33,588 nt of DNA, taken from assembly GCA_946548305.1 (NCBI GenBank), contig CAMNPQ010000005.1:1-33588 (forward strand). Reading direction: 5' to 3'. The position numbers were made by a program, and so were the translations under genes. Source of the DNA: an uncultured Pseudobutyrivibrio sp. (GTDB lineage Bacteria > Bacillota > Clostridia > Lachnospirales > Lachnospiraceae). The notes under the pieces were generated by a model, which saw only the letters and a program-made list of their open reading frames with translations, was not told where the DNA came from and ran no database searches. Shown here piece after piece: positions 9,756-19,034 of the stretch. Positions within the stretch are counted from its first letter, which is position 1. Each line of letters starts with the position of its first letter.

Positions 9756-11949
9756 GGGTAAAATGAGTAACTGGTTTGAAGACCAAATTGAAGAGAGAAG
9801 AAATGCAGACAGGATTGCCCTGGAGGATTCCTTTAATCAAATAGCATCAGTGGTGCTGGGAAAGAATCTTGCAACTAAGCTGGAGGATGAAAGAACAGTC
9901 GCAAAGGATGCTTTGGAAGAGATTTTAAAGTTCTATCATCTAAAGCCTGTAGATATACCGGAATATATAGAAAGTGCTGAAGACCAGATGGACTATGTCT
10001 TAAGGCACCATGGCATGATGAAAAGAACTGTGGAGCTGACAGGAAAATGGTATAACGATGGCTATGGTCCTATGCTGGGAATTTTTAAGGATACGGGGTT
10101 GCCTGTGGCTATTTTGCCATACAATTTACGTGGCTATTACTATGTGGATAAGGTCACAGGTAAAAAGATAAAGTTCAATAAAAAAACGGCAAAGCTTATT
10201 GAAAAAGAAGCCTTTTTCTTCTATAAGCCTATGCCTTTGAAGGAACTGGGCATCCCGGATTTACTTATATTTCTAAAGGATTGCCTGAGTGTAGGTGATA
10301 TATTTTTGCTGGTGGTTGCCATTGCCTTCGCCAGCTTTGTTGGAATTCTCATTCCAAAGATAACAGTGGCTATAACAGGTCCAGTACTTGATAGCAAAAA
10401 TGTGTCAGCCCTTGCGGGAGCTGCCATATTTTTATTCTGTATATCACTGTCACAGCAGATTATTTCAAGCATAGGCAGTTTACTGGGAGAGCGTATAGAG
10501 ATAAAGACTTCTCTAGCCATAGAATCATCAATGATGATGAGAGTGCTGGCACTTCCAGTCAGCTTTCATAGAGCATACAGCCCAGGAGAACTGAAATCCC
10601 GTTCAATGGCAGTAAATGATTTGTGTAGGCTGCTACAGAATATATTTTTGACAACAGGCTTATCAGCACTGGCATCCCTTGTATACTTTACGCAGATTTT
10701 TGATTTTACACCTGCTTTGATGGGTCCATCAATAATCATCATTCTTATAACAGTGGGATTTTCCATTGCTGTAATACTGCTTGAGGTATCAATAAGCAAA
10801 AAAATAAAGGAGCACACGGCCAAAGAATCAGGATTTTCTTATTCTTTAATCACAGGAATACAGAAGATAAAACTGGCAGGTGCTGAAAAAAGAATTTTTG
10901 CAAAGTGGTTGAGCATATACGCAGAGGGGGCAAAGCTAGAATATAATCCACCTACATTTTTAAAGCTGAGTAATGTGATAACCACAGCTATATCTTTGAT
11001 TTCGACAATAGTATTATATTATCTTGCAATAAAAAATAATCTTTCCAGCTCTGCATATTTTGCGTTTATTGCATCATATGGAGTGGTGATGGGGGCATTT
11101 TCATCAGTTTCAGCTGTGGCTTCATCTGCATCTCAAATCAAGCCAATACTGGAGCTGGCTGAGCCATTTTTGAAGACAGTGCCTGAAACCTCAGAGGACA
11201 AGGAAATTGTAACAGGGCTTACAGGAAACGTAGAAATAGCTCATGTATCATTTAGATACAGCGAGAAGACTCCTTATGTGCTGAGAGACATTTCCCTGAA
11301 AATAAAAGCAGGGGATTATGTGGCTATAGTGGGAAGGACAGGCTGTGGCAAGTCCACATTAGTCCGTCTGCTATTAGGTTTTGAAAAGCCTGAAAGTGGA
11401 ACTATCTACTATGATGGGACAGATGTTTCAGAGCTGGATTTAGGCTCTTTGAGAAAGAATATAGGAACTGTGACTCAGGATGGAAAACTGTTCCAGGGAG
11501 ATATTTATTCCAATATAGTAATAACTGACCCACGTCTAAGTATGGATGCTGCCTGGGAGGCAGCAGAAACTGCTGGTATAGCTGAGGATATTAGAAGAAT
11601 GCCAATGGGCATGTTTACTGTCATTTCAGAGGGACAGGGTGGCATATCAGGCGGTCAAAAGCAACGACTTATGATTGCAAGAGCTGTAGCTCCAAAGCCA
11701 AAGCTTTTGATACTTGATGAGGCAACCTCGGCACTGGATAATGTGACTCAAAAACAGGTGTCGGATGCTCTTGACAATATGGGCTGTACACGTATAGTAG
11801 TGGCCCATAGGCTTTCTACCATAAAAAACTGCAGCAGAATAATTGTAATTGATGATGGACAAATCATAGAGGACGGCAATTATGATGAGCTGATAGCAAA
11901 GAATGGATACTTTGCCGAGCTTGTAGCTCGTCAGAGACTTGACGCATAG
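9748..11949 (+). CDS. NHLM-type ABC transporter, second ATP-binding/permease subunit
   Basis: Overlaps the preceding CDS. Walker A GRTGCGKST, signature ISGGQKQRLMIARAV, Walker B LLILDEATSALD; long non-peptidase N-terminal domain. Confidence 0.9.
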   Translation: MSEGKMSNWFEDQIEERRNADRIALEDSFNQIASVVLGKNLATKLEDERTVAKDALEEILKFYHLKPVDIPEYIESAEDQMDYVLRHHGMMKRTVELTGKWYNDGYGPMLGIFKDTGLPVAILPYNLRGYYYVDKVTGKKIKFNKKTAKLIEKEAFFFYKPMPLKELGIPDLLIFLKDCLSVGDIFLLVVAIAFASFVGILIPKITVAITGPVLDSKNVSALAGAAIFLFCISLSQQIISSIGSLLGERIEIKTSLAIESSMMMRVLALPVSFHRAYSPGELKSRSMAVNDLCRLLQNIFLTTGLSALASLVYFTQIFDFTPALMGPSIIIILITVGFSIAVILLEVSISKKIKEHTAKESGFSYSLITGIQKIKLAGAEKRIFAKWLSIYAEGAKLEYNPPTFLKLSNVITTAISLISTIVLYYLAIKNNLSSSAYFAFIASYGVVMGAFSSVSAVASSASQIKPILELAEPFLKTVPETSEDKEIVTGLTGNVEIAHVSFRYSEKTPYVLRDISLKIKAGDYVAIVGRTGCGKSTLVRLLLGFEKPESGTIYYDGTDVSELDLGSLRKNIGTVTQDGKLFQGDIYSNIVITDPRLSMDAAWEAAETAGIAEDIRRMPMGMFTVISEGQGGISGGQKQRLMIARAVAPKPKLLILDEATSALDNVTQKQVSDALDNMGCTRIVVAHRLSTIKNCSRIIVIDDGQIIEDGNYDELIAKNGYFAELVARQRLDA

Positions 11950-11958
11950 AGTAAAATG

Positions 11959-11992
11959 TGTGACACTTGTGTGACAAAAACTATGCTATTAT
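11959..11992 (+). promoter_or_regulatory. Putative OmpR/PhoB-like direct-repeat operator with -10 box
   Basis: TGTGACA (11959-11965) - cttg - TGTGACA (11970-11976) - N10 - TATTAT (11987-11992); same layout at 18183 and 21774. Confidence 0.6.
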
Positions 11993-12037
11993 ATCATCAA
12001 CAAAAGGAATATATTAGAAAATTCGGAGGTATGAATA

Positions 12038-12271
12038 ATGAAGGTAGAAATTAAGGATTTGGAAAATGTAGCAGGTGGCGTTAGCACAGGTGGTGATGTG
12101 GTTGCCTTCTGCAAGACCTGCGGTCAGAAGCTTAAATATTTAGGACAGACTCATATTGAAGGTGGCAACACAGGACAATACGAGTGTGAAAACACAAACT
12201 ACAACGGAACAGGGAAAAACTGTCCTGAGTACCACGTAATCAAAGACAATAACGAGGTCAGCTTTAAGTAA
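12038..12271 (+). CDS. Small double-glycine-leader peptide with four-Cys core (candidate exported peptide 1)
   Basis: MKVEIKDLENVAGG leader (L at -7, V at -4, GG at -2/-1); core VSTGGDVVAFCKTCGQ...YECENTNYNGTGKNCPEYH. SD ggagg 8 nt upstream. Confidence 0.8.
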   Translation: MKVEIKDLENVAGGVSTGGDVVAFCKTCGQKLKYLGQTHIEGGNTGQYECENTNYNGTGKNCPEYHVIKDNNEVSFK

Positions 12272-12303
12272 TTTAGGCTGTGAGGGCTATGTGGAGGCGA
12301 GGT

Positions 12304-12492
12304 ATGAATATGGAAGAATTAGAATTTGATGAGCTTGGAAAAGTTGACGGTGGCAGTCAGGTATTAGGAAGCAGCGCAGGCGTGGAAGCAAGCCACTTTT
12401 GCCCAAAGTGCCAAAAGGTTACTCAGTTTATTGTATTTTCTGGAGCCAGAGGCAAATGTAAAGAGTGCGGCACTATGGTTTATGATTTGTAA
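12304..12492 (+). CDS. Small double-glycine-leader peptide with CPKC/CKEC zinc-ribbon-like core (candidate exported peptide 2)
   Basis: MNMEELEFDELGKVDGG leader; core SQVLGSSAGVEASHFCPKCQKVTQFIVFSGARGKCKECGTMVYDL. SD tggagg 6 nt before ATG 12304, so the tracked GTG at 12280 is probably not the start. Confidence 0.78.
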   Translation: MNMEELEFDELGKVDGGSQVLGSSAGVEASHFCPKCQKVTQFIVFSGARGKCKECGTMVYDL

Positions 12493-12513
12493 TAAGTCAA
12501 TATATACTCCTTT

Positions 12514-12566
12514 CTAGGGTCATGTGTAATGTGATTGATTTTCAGTTGCATTACATATGACCCTAG
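12514..12566 (+). terminator. Long hairpin between the peptide genes and glmS (terminator-like, weak U-tract)
   Basis: CTAGGGTCATGTGTAATG (12514-12531) pairs with CATTACATATGACCCTAG (12549-12566): 18 bp with one G-U, 17-nt loop. Confidence 0.5.
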
Positions 12567-12655
12567 ATGTTTGTTAGTTATTTTGTGACTTATTGGAAAA
12601 TATATGGTAAAATGTATAAGATTGTTTTTTATTATTTATTTAAGGAGACAAATTT

Positions 12656-14524
12656 ATGTGTGGAATAGTAGGATTTGTTGGAAGAAAGCAGGCTGCACCA
12701 GTTCTTTTGGAAGGCTTGTCAAAGCTAGAATACAGAGGCTATGACTCAGCAGGTATTGCTGTAAGAAATAAGGATAATGCACCAGAAGTGGTAAAGACAG
12801 CTGGCGTTTTAGCAAATTTAAAGGAAAAAACTGAGGATGGAAAGGCACTTGTAGGTTCATGTGGTATCGGACATACCAGATGGGCCACACATGGAGGTCC
12901 TTCTCAGATTAATGCACATCCTCATGTTTCAGGAAAGTATATTGAAAATACAGCAGGACCTGTAGACGCAACAGTTGTTGGTGTACACAACGGTATTATT
13001 GAAAATTATCAGGAGCTTAAGACCAAGCTTTTAAAGAATGGCTATGAATTTTATAGCGATACCGATACAGAGGTAGTTATAAAGCTCATTGATTACTATT
13101 ATAAAAAATATAATGTTGGACCAATTGACGCCCTTGCAAAGACAATGGTGAGAGTCCGTGGTTCCTATGCTTTAGAGGTAATGTTTTCAGATTATCCAGA
13201 TGAAATTTATGTTGCCAGAAAAGATAGCCCAATGATTATCGGTATAGCAGATGGTGAGTCTTATATCGCCTCTGATGTGCCAGCAATCCTCAATTACACA
13301 AGAAATGTATATTACATAGGCAACAATGAAATGGGACGTATTGTTGCTGGAAATGTAGAATTCTATGACTTAAACGGAGATCAGATTCAAAAGGAACTCG
13401 TTGAAATCAAATTTGATGTGAAGGCTGCAGAAAAGGGTGGATATGAGCACTTCATGATGAAGGAGATTCATGAGCAGCCAAAGGTTGTGAGAGACACAAT
13501 CAATTCACTGGTAAAGGATGGAAAAATTGATTTTTCAGAGACAGGTCTTTCAGATGAAGATATTGCAAATATCTCTGGAATATGTATAGTAGCATGTGGT
13601 TCTGCATGGCATGTAGGTATGGCAGCACAGTACGTTATAGAGGATTTGGCATCTATACCTGTGAGAGTGGAGCTTGCCTCAGAATATCGTTATCGTAAAA
13701 ACGTATTAGATAAAAACTGCCTTGTGGTTGTTATTTCCCAGTCTGGTGAAACAGCAGATAGCCTGGCTGCCCTTAGAGAGTCTAAAAAGCTTGGATTAAA
13801 GACACTTGCTATCGTAAATGTGGTGGGTTCTTCTATTGCAAGAGAGGCGGACTATGTGCTTTACACTTTGGCAGGTCCAGAGATTTCAGTTGCCACTACA
13901 AAGGCATACAGCTGTCAGCTGGTTGCATCATATTTGCTGGCTTTGAAATTTGGAACTGTAAAGGGTACAGTTACAGATGAGCTTTGCCAGACATATATAA
14001 AGGAAATCAACAAAATTCCTGAAAATATAGAAAAAATCCTTGAGGATAAGGAAAGAATACAGTGGTTTGCTGCAAAAAATGCCAATGCAAAGGATGTGTT
14101 CTTTGTAGGTCGTGGTGTGGATTATGCTATATCTTTGGAAGGCAGCTTGAAGATGAAGGAGATAAGCTACATCCATTCAGAAGCCTATGCAGCTGGAGAG
14201 CTAAAGCATGGTACTATCAGCTTGATTGAGGACAACACACTTGTAATAGGTGTGCTGGGTCAAAGTGGACTTCTTGAAAAGACCAAATCAAATATGATGG
14301 AATGCAAATCCCGTGGTGCATTTTTGATGGCACTTACAGCAAAGGGCAATTATGAAATCGAAGATACAGTAGATTTCACCACCTATGTTCCAAATATGGA
14401 CGAGCATTTTATAGGCAGCCTCCTTGTTATTCCACTTCAGCTGCTTGGCTATTACATTTCAGTGGCAAAGGGATTAGATGTGGACAAGCCTAGAAACTTG
14501 GCAAAGAGCGTTACTGTAGAATAA
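12656..14524 (+). CDS. glmS: Glutamine--fructose-6-phosphate aminotransferase (isomerizing)
   Basis: MCGIVGFVGRKQAAPVLLEGLSKLEYRGYDSAG N-terminal GATase; SIS motifs SQSGETADSLAA; C-terminal DKPRNLAKSVTVE. Confidence 0.98.
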   Translation: MCGIVGFVGRKQAAPVLLEGLSKLEYRGYDSAGIAVRNKDNAPEVVKTAGVLANLKEKTEDGKALVGSCGIGHTRWATHGGPSQINAHPHVSGKYIENTAGPVDATVVGVHNGIIENYQELKTKLLKNGYEFYSDTDTEVVIKLIDYYYKKYNVGPIDALAKTMVRVRGSYALEVMFSDYPDEIYVARKDSPMIIGIADGESYIASDVPAILNYTRNVYYIGNNEMGRIVAGNVEFYDLNGDQIQKELVEIKFDVKAAEKGGYEHFMMKEIHEQPKVVRDTINSLVKDGKIDFSETGLSDEDIANISGICIVACGSAWHVGMAAQYVIEDLASIPVRVELASEYRYRKNVLDKNCLVVVISQSGETADSLAALRESKKLGLKTLAIVNVVGSSIAREADYVLYTLAGPEISVATTKAYSCQLVASYLLALKFGTVKGTVTDELCQTYIKEINKIPENIEKILEDKERIQWFAAKNANAKDVFFVGRGVDYAISLEGSLKMKEISYIHSEAYAAGELKHGTISLIEDNTLVIGVLGQSGLLEKTKSNMMECKSRGAFLMALTAKGNYEIEDTVDFTTYVPNMDEHFIGSLLVIPLQLLGYYISVAKGLDVDKPRNLAKSVTVE

Positions 14525-14558
14525 TCATTCTGATATATTTTTAATTAGGAGACATTCA

Positions 14559-15419
14559 ATGAAAAAGATTTTAGTTACAGGCTGCAATGGGCAGCTTGGA
14601 CGGGCTATTCAGCAGGAATATAAGGAGGACGCAGAGTTTATACTTACCGATGTTGTTGAAGGCGAGAATATTAAAAAGCTGGATATCACAAAGGTTGATG
14701 AGGTGTTAAATATTGCAAGAGACTTAAAGCCAGATGTTATTATCAACTGCGCTGCTGCTACAAATGTAGATGGGTGCGAGACCAATATTGATTTTGCCTA
14801 CAGGGTAAACGCCATAGGTCCTAGAAACCTTGCAATAGCTGCAACTGATATTGACGCAAAACTCATTCACATAAGCACAGATTATGTGTTCCCAGGCACA
14901 AATCCAAAGCCTCTGACAGAATTTGATGAGCCAGGACCTATCAGTGCCTACGGCAGGACAAAATATGCCGGGGAGGAATTTGTAAGACAGTTTGCCAAAA
15001 GGTTTTACATTCTCAGAACAGCATGGCTCTATGGCGATGGGAAAAATTTTGTAAAGACAATGCTAAATCTTTCAGAAAAGCATGATGAGATAAGCGTGGT
15101 GTGTGACCAGATTGGTTCTCCTACATCTGCTAAGGAATTGGCAGCTACAATCAAATTTTTGGAGCAGACAGACAACTATGGTCTGTTTCATGCCACTTGT
15201 GAAGGCAGCACCAGCTGGGCAGATTTTGCTGATGAAATTTTCAGACTTGCCGGCAAGTGTACAAAGGTCAACCATGTAACCAGCAAGCAGTACAAAGAAA
15301 TGAATCCTGCTTCAGCAGACAGACCGGCATTTTCAGTGCTGGACAATTACATGCTTAGACTTACCAGTGATTATAAGATGGCTGATTGGCACGATGCCAT
15401 TGAAGAATATTTTAGATAA
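14559..15419 (+). CDS. rmlD: dTDP-4-dehydrorhamnose reductase
   Basis: KILVTGCNGQLGRAIQQEY, HISTDYVFPG, SAYGRTKYAGE; in an rml cluster. Confidence 0.95.
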   Translation: MKKILVTGCNGQLGRAIQQEYKEDAEFILTDVVEGENIKKLDITKVDEVLNIARDLKPDVIINCAAATNVDGCETNIDFAYRVNAIGPRNLAIAATDIDAKLIHISTDYVFPGTNPKPLTEFDEPGPISAYGRTKYAGEEFVRQFAKRFYILRTAWLYGDGKNFVKTMLNLSEKHDEISVVCDQIGSPTSAKELAATIKFLEQTDNYGLFHATCEGSTSWADFADEIFRLAGKCTKVNHVTSKQYKEMNPASADRPAFSVLDNYMLRLTSDYKMADWHDAIEEYFR

Positions 15420-15443
15420 AACACATTTAGGAGGAAATATTAA

Positions 15444-16529
15444 ATGAGAACATATCTAGTTACAGGTGGAGCAGGTTTTATTGGCTCAAATTACATTCAT
15501 TACATGTTTAGAAAATATGACAATGAAATCCGCATCATCAATGTAGATGCCCTTACTTATGCAGGAAATTTAGAGAATCTTAAGGACATTGAAAATCGTG
15601 ATAACTACACCTTTATCAAGGCTGATATCACAGACAAGGAAGCTATCTCAAAGATTTTCGCTGAAAATGATATAGATAGAGTAGTGCATTTCGCTGCAGA
15701 AAGTCATGTTGACCGTTCAATTAAAAATCCAGAGGATTTCGTTCATACAAATGTACTTGGTACAGCAGTTATGTTAAATGCTGCAAAGGCTGCATGGGAG
15801 AATCCTGATGGAACCTTCAAAGAGGGCAAAAAATTCTTGCATGTATCTACAGATGAGGTGTATGGTTCACTTCCTGATGATGGCAAGAGCTATTTCTATG
15901 AGACCACTCCATATAGCCCACACAGCCCATATTCAGCAAGCAAGGCTGGCTCTGATTTGCTGGTAAAGGCTTACATGGATACATACCATTTCCCAGCTAA
16001 TATTACAAACACATCAAACAACTACGGACCTTATCAGTTCCCGGAGAAGCTTATTCCACTTCTTATAAACAATGCCCTTGCAGGAAAGGAATTGCCTGTA
16101 TATGGTGATGGAATGAATATCCGTGACTGGCTTTATGTGGACGACCATGCAAAGGGAATCGATATGGTTCAGGAGCAGGGCAAGCTTTTCGAAACATACA
16201 ATATCGGTGGACATAATGAAAAGAGAAATATCGAGATTGTAAATCTGGTAATCGAGACATTGCTTGAATTACTTCCAGATGAAGACCCTAGAAAGAAAAA
16301 TGTAAGCAAGGATCTCATCAAATATATTGAGGACAGAAAGGGTCATGACAGACGTTATGCCATTGCCCCAGATAAAATTAAAAAGGAAATCGGCTGGGAG
16401 CCAGAGACAATGTTTGCAGATGGCATCAAAAAGACAATCAAGTGGTATCTTGAGCATGAAGACTGGCTTAAAAATGTAACCAGTGGTGATTATCAGAAAT
16501 ACTATGATGCTATGTATCAGAACAAATAG
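15444..16529 (+). CDS. rmlB: dTDP-glucose 4,6-dehydratase
   Basis: [53 protein letters not shown]. Confidence 0.97.
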   Translation: MRTYLVTGGAGFIGSNYIHYMFRKYDNEIRIINVDALTYAGNLENLKDIENRDNYTFIKADITDKEAISKIFAENDIDRVVHFAAESHVDRSIKNPEDFVHTNVLGTAVMLNAAKAAWENPDGTFKEGKKFLHVSTDEVYGSLPDDGKSYFYETTPYSPHSPYSASKAGSDLLVKAYMDTYHFPANITNTSNNYGPYQFPEKLIPLLINNALAGKELPVYGDGMNIRDWLYVDDHAKGIDMVQEQGKLFETYNIGGHNEKRNIEIVNLVIETLLELLPDEDPRKKNVSKDLIKYIEDRKGHDRRYAIAPDKIKKEIGWEPETMFADGIKKTIKWYLEHEDWLKNVTSGDYQKYYDAMYQNK

Positions 16530-16540
16530 GAGAGTATAAA

Positions 16541-17419
16541 ATGAAAGGTATTATTTTAGCTGGTGGTAGCGGCACCAGGCTTTACCCATTAACAAAAGCG
16601 ATTAGTAAACAGATTATGCCTGTTTACGACAAGCCAATGATTTACTATCCACTGTCAACACTTATGCTTGCAGGAATCCGTGAGGTTTTAGTTATTTCTA
16701 CCCCTAGAGATTTGCCAGTGTTTGAGGATTTATTAAAGGATGGCTCACAGCTTGGTATGAATATCCAGTACGCTATTCAGGAAGAGCCAAGGGGACTTGC
16801 AGATGCATTTATCATTGGAGCTGATTTCATTGGAAATGATTCTGTGGCACTTGTCCTTGGAGACAATATTTTCTATGGACAAAGCTTCTCAAGTGTTCTA
16901 AAGAATGCCTTTGACAGAACTTCAAACGAAGGCGGTGCTACAATCTTTGGAGTATATGTAAAGGATCCTAGAGAATACGGTGTTGTAGATTTCGATGAAA
17001 ACGGTAAGGCTCTTTCAATTGAAGAAAAGCCAGAAAAGCCAAAGAGCAACTATGCGGTACCCGGTCTTTATTTCTACGATAACAACGTTGTAGATATTGC
17101 AAAGAACGTAAAGCCATCAGCCAGAGGTGAGATTGAAATCACTTCTGTAAATAATGAGTATTTAAGAAGAGGAACTCTTTCTGTAGAAAAGCTGGGTAGA
17201 GGCTTTGCATGGCTGGACACAGGAAACCATGATATGCTTTTAGCAGCTGCAGAATTTGTTTCATCCCTACAGAAAAGACAGGGGCTTTATGTGTCATGTA
17301 TAGAAGAAATCGCATACAAGAGAGGCTTTATCTCAAGGGATGATCTTTTGAAATTGGCAGAGCCACTTATGAAAACAGACTATGGCAAATATCTGGTAGA
17401 TGTTGCTAATGGACTATAA
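16541..17419 (+). CDS. rmlA: Glucose-1-phosphate thymidylyltransferase
   Basis: [46 protein letters not shown]. Confidence 0.97.
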   Translation: MKGIILAGGSGTRLYPLTKAISKQIMPVYDKPMIYYPLSTLMLAGIREVLVISTPRDLPVFEDLLKDGSQLGMNIQYAIQEEPRGLADAFIIGADFIGNDSVALVLGDNIFYGQSFSSVLKNAFDRTSNEGGATIFGVYVKDPREYGVVDFDENGKALSIEEKPEKPKSNYAVPGLYFYDNNVVDIAKNVKPSARGEIEITSVNNEYLRRGTLSVEKLGRGFAWLDTGNHDMLLAAAEFVSSLQKRQGLYVSCIEEIAYKRGFISRDDLLKLAEPLMKTDYGKYLVDVANGL

Positions 17420-17434
17420 GGAGGACTTGAATAA

Positions 17435-17998
17435 ATGGGTAAATTAAAGGTAGAAGACAACTGCGGTGGCATAGAAGGACTGAAGGTAATAGAGCCAACA
17501 GTTTTTGGTGATGAGCGTGGTTATTTTATGGAAACCTACAATTTCAATGATTTTAAAGAGCAGGCAGGCATTGATTTGGAATTTGTACAGGACAATCAAA
17601 GTGCCAGCAAAAAAGGTGTTCTTAGAGGCTTGCATTTTCAGATTAATTTTCCACAGGACAAGCTGGTAAGAGTTATAAAAGGCTCTGTGTATGATGTGGC
17701 AGTTGACCTTAGGGAAGGCAGCAAAACCTATGGAAAATGGTTTGGAGTAGTGCTTACAGAGGAAAACAAAAAACAGTTTTTTATTCCAAAGAATTTTGCA
17801 CATGGATTTTTAGTTCTTTCTGATTATGCTGAGTTCTGCTACAAGGTTACAGATTTCTATCATCCTAATGATGAGGGTGGAATCATGTGGAATGACCCGG
17901 CAATTGGAGTTGAATGGCCTCTTGCAGAACATGGACTTACAGAAGCTGATTTGATTTTATCTGATAAGGACACAAAGCATCCTGCATTTAATAAGTAG
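17435..17998 (+). CDS. rmlC: dTDP-4-dehydrorhamnose 3,5-epimerase
   Basis: DERGYFMETYN, SKKGVLRGLHFQ, VAVDLREGSKTYGKW, PKNFAHGFLVLSD. Confidence 0.96.
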   Translation: MGKLKVEDNCGGIEGLKVIEPTVFGDERGYFMETYNFNDFKEQAGIDLEFVQDNQSASKKGVLRGLHFQINFPQDKLVRVIKGSVYDVAVDLREGSKTYGKWFGVVLTEENKKQFFIPKNFAHGFLVLSDYAEFCYKVTDFYHPNDEGGIMWNDPAIGVEWPLAEHGLTEADLILSDKDTKHPAFNK

Positions 17999-18002
17999 AT
18001 TC

Positions 18003-18098
18003 AAAATCCCTTGTAATTATCAGGCTATATATTCACAAGCGAAGCTTTTTATGCTGAGCGGAGAATATATATGCTTGTTAATGTAACAAGGGATTTTT
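18003..18098 (+). terminator. Long near-continuous hairpin after rmlC, ending in a U-tract
   Basis: Outer 12-bp stem AAAATCCCTTGT/ACAAGGGATTTT (18003-18014 / 18086-18097), inner TATATATTC/GAATATATA, apical GCGAAGC-TTTTTAT-GCTGAGC. Confidence 0.65.
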
Positions 18099-18182
18099 GT
18101 ATATGTCTTATTAAATGTGAAACAATTGTGAAAAAATGGTATTTATCTCACACTTCTACTGTCAAATGTGCAATAATATCTG

Positions 18183-18216
18183 TGTGACATAGTTGTGACA
18201 GATGAAATGGTATGCT
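18183..18216 (+). promoter_or_regulatory. Putative OmpR/PhoB-like direct-repeat operator with -10 box
   Basis: TGTGACA (18183-18189) - tagt - TGTGACA (18194-18200) - N10 - TATGCT (18211-18216). A weaker pair TGTGAAA-N4-TGTGAAA lies at 18116-18133. Confidence 0.55.
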
Positions 18217-18270
18217 GTCAGCAAGAAGTTACAGACATCTGGGTAGAACCCAATGAAAGGAGATAATATT

Positions 18271-18954
18271 ATGTGGTCAATAGGTGAATTGAAAGCAAAA
18301 GGTAAAGAGGCATTTAAGAGTAACTATTGGAGTTCAGTTATAGTAGCTTTAATCCTGTCTCTACTTACAGGTGGTGCTGGTGCATCAGCCAGAAGCCAGA
18401 CAAGCCAGACAGGTGGTCAGGAAGGTCTTGATATGTCTGCTTTAACCCCAGAGGGTATGGCAGTTATTGTGGGCGCATTAAGCGTAGTTTTTATAGTTGC
18501 ATTATTGCTTCGCATTTTCTTGTTTAACCCACTTGAGGTAGGTGGCTTCAGATTTTTCAAGAAAAATGTGGAAGGTGAACACCCTACAGTAGGTATGATT
18601 AAAGAAGGCTTTGGTGAGTATGGTCGTACATTTATCACAATGTTTTTGAGAGACCTGTTTTTATCACTTTGGACATGCCTGTTTATTATACCAGGAATTG
18701 TAAAGGGCTATTCTTACAGAATGGTACCTTATATTATCAAGGACAATCCTGAGCTTTCAGCAACAGAGGTAATCACAAAATCAAGAGAGATGATGAATGG
18801 ACATAAGTGGAGAGCATTCCTCCTTGATTTATCATTCATCGGATGGATTTTACTTACTCTATGCACATGCGGTTTGTTAGGAATCTTCTGGACAAATCCA
18901 TATATTCAGAATACAAACGCAGCATTGTACCTTGAACTTTCTAAAAATCAATAA
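18271..18954 (+). CDS. DUF975-like integral membrane protein
   Basis: MWSIGELKAKGKEAFKSNYWSSVIVALILSLL; several TM segments; SRMMNGHKW-like motif (SREMMNGHKWRAFLLDLSFIGW). SD aaaggag before ATG 18271. Confidence 0.75.
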   Translation: MWSIGELKAKGKEAFKSNYWSSVIVALILSLLTGGAGASARSQTSQTGGQEGLDMSALTPEGMAVIVGALSVVFIVALLLRIFLFNPLEVGGFRFFKKNVEGEHPTVGMIKEGFGEYGRTFITMFLRDLFLSLWTCLFIIPGIVKGYSYRMVPYIIKDNPELSATEVITKSREMMNGHKWRAFLLDLSFIGWILLTLCTCGLLGIFWTNPYIQNTNAALYLELSKNQ

Positions 18955-18989
18955 ATGAGCCTAAAAAAAAGGCATTATTAAGTAGAAAC

Positions 18990-19021
18990 TTAACGGAGGG
19001 AGATGAATCTTCCTCCGTTAA
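18990..19021 (+). other. Strong hairpin directly upstream of the PPTase gene
   Basis: TTAACGGAGGGAGA-tgaa-TCTTCCTCCGTTAA: 14 bp with one G-U, 4-nt loop, no U-tract. Confidence 0.6.
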
Positions 19022-19034
19022 TTGTCTGAGAGGA

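Noticed and set aside
12031-12054. ATG at 12031 as the peptide 1 start
   Set aside because: This frame stops after 7 codons; ATG 12038 gives the GG-leader peptide with suitable SD spacing.
12580-12615. TGTGACT upstream of glmS as a fourth site of the shared operator
   Set aside because: Only one half-site; the 11-bp upstream position does not match. GTGACT-N17-TAAAAT reads as an ordinary vegetative promoter.
12493-12655. Possible glmS ribozyme upstream of glmS
   Set aside because: No recognisable ribozyme core, and the leader after the inferred promoter is too short.
15778-15966. Plus-strand 62-aa ORF inside rmlB
   Set aside because: Out-of-frame within a clear rmlB CDS with no independent support.
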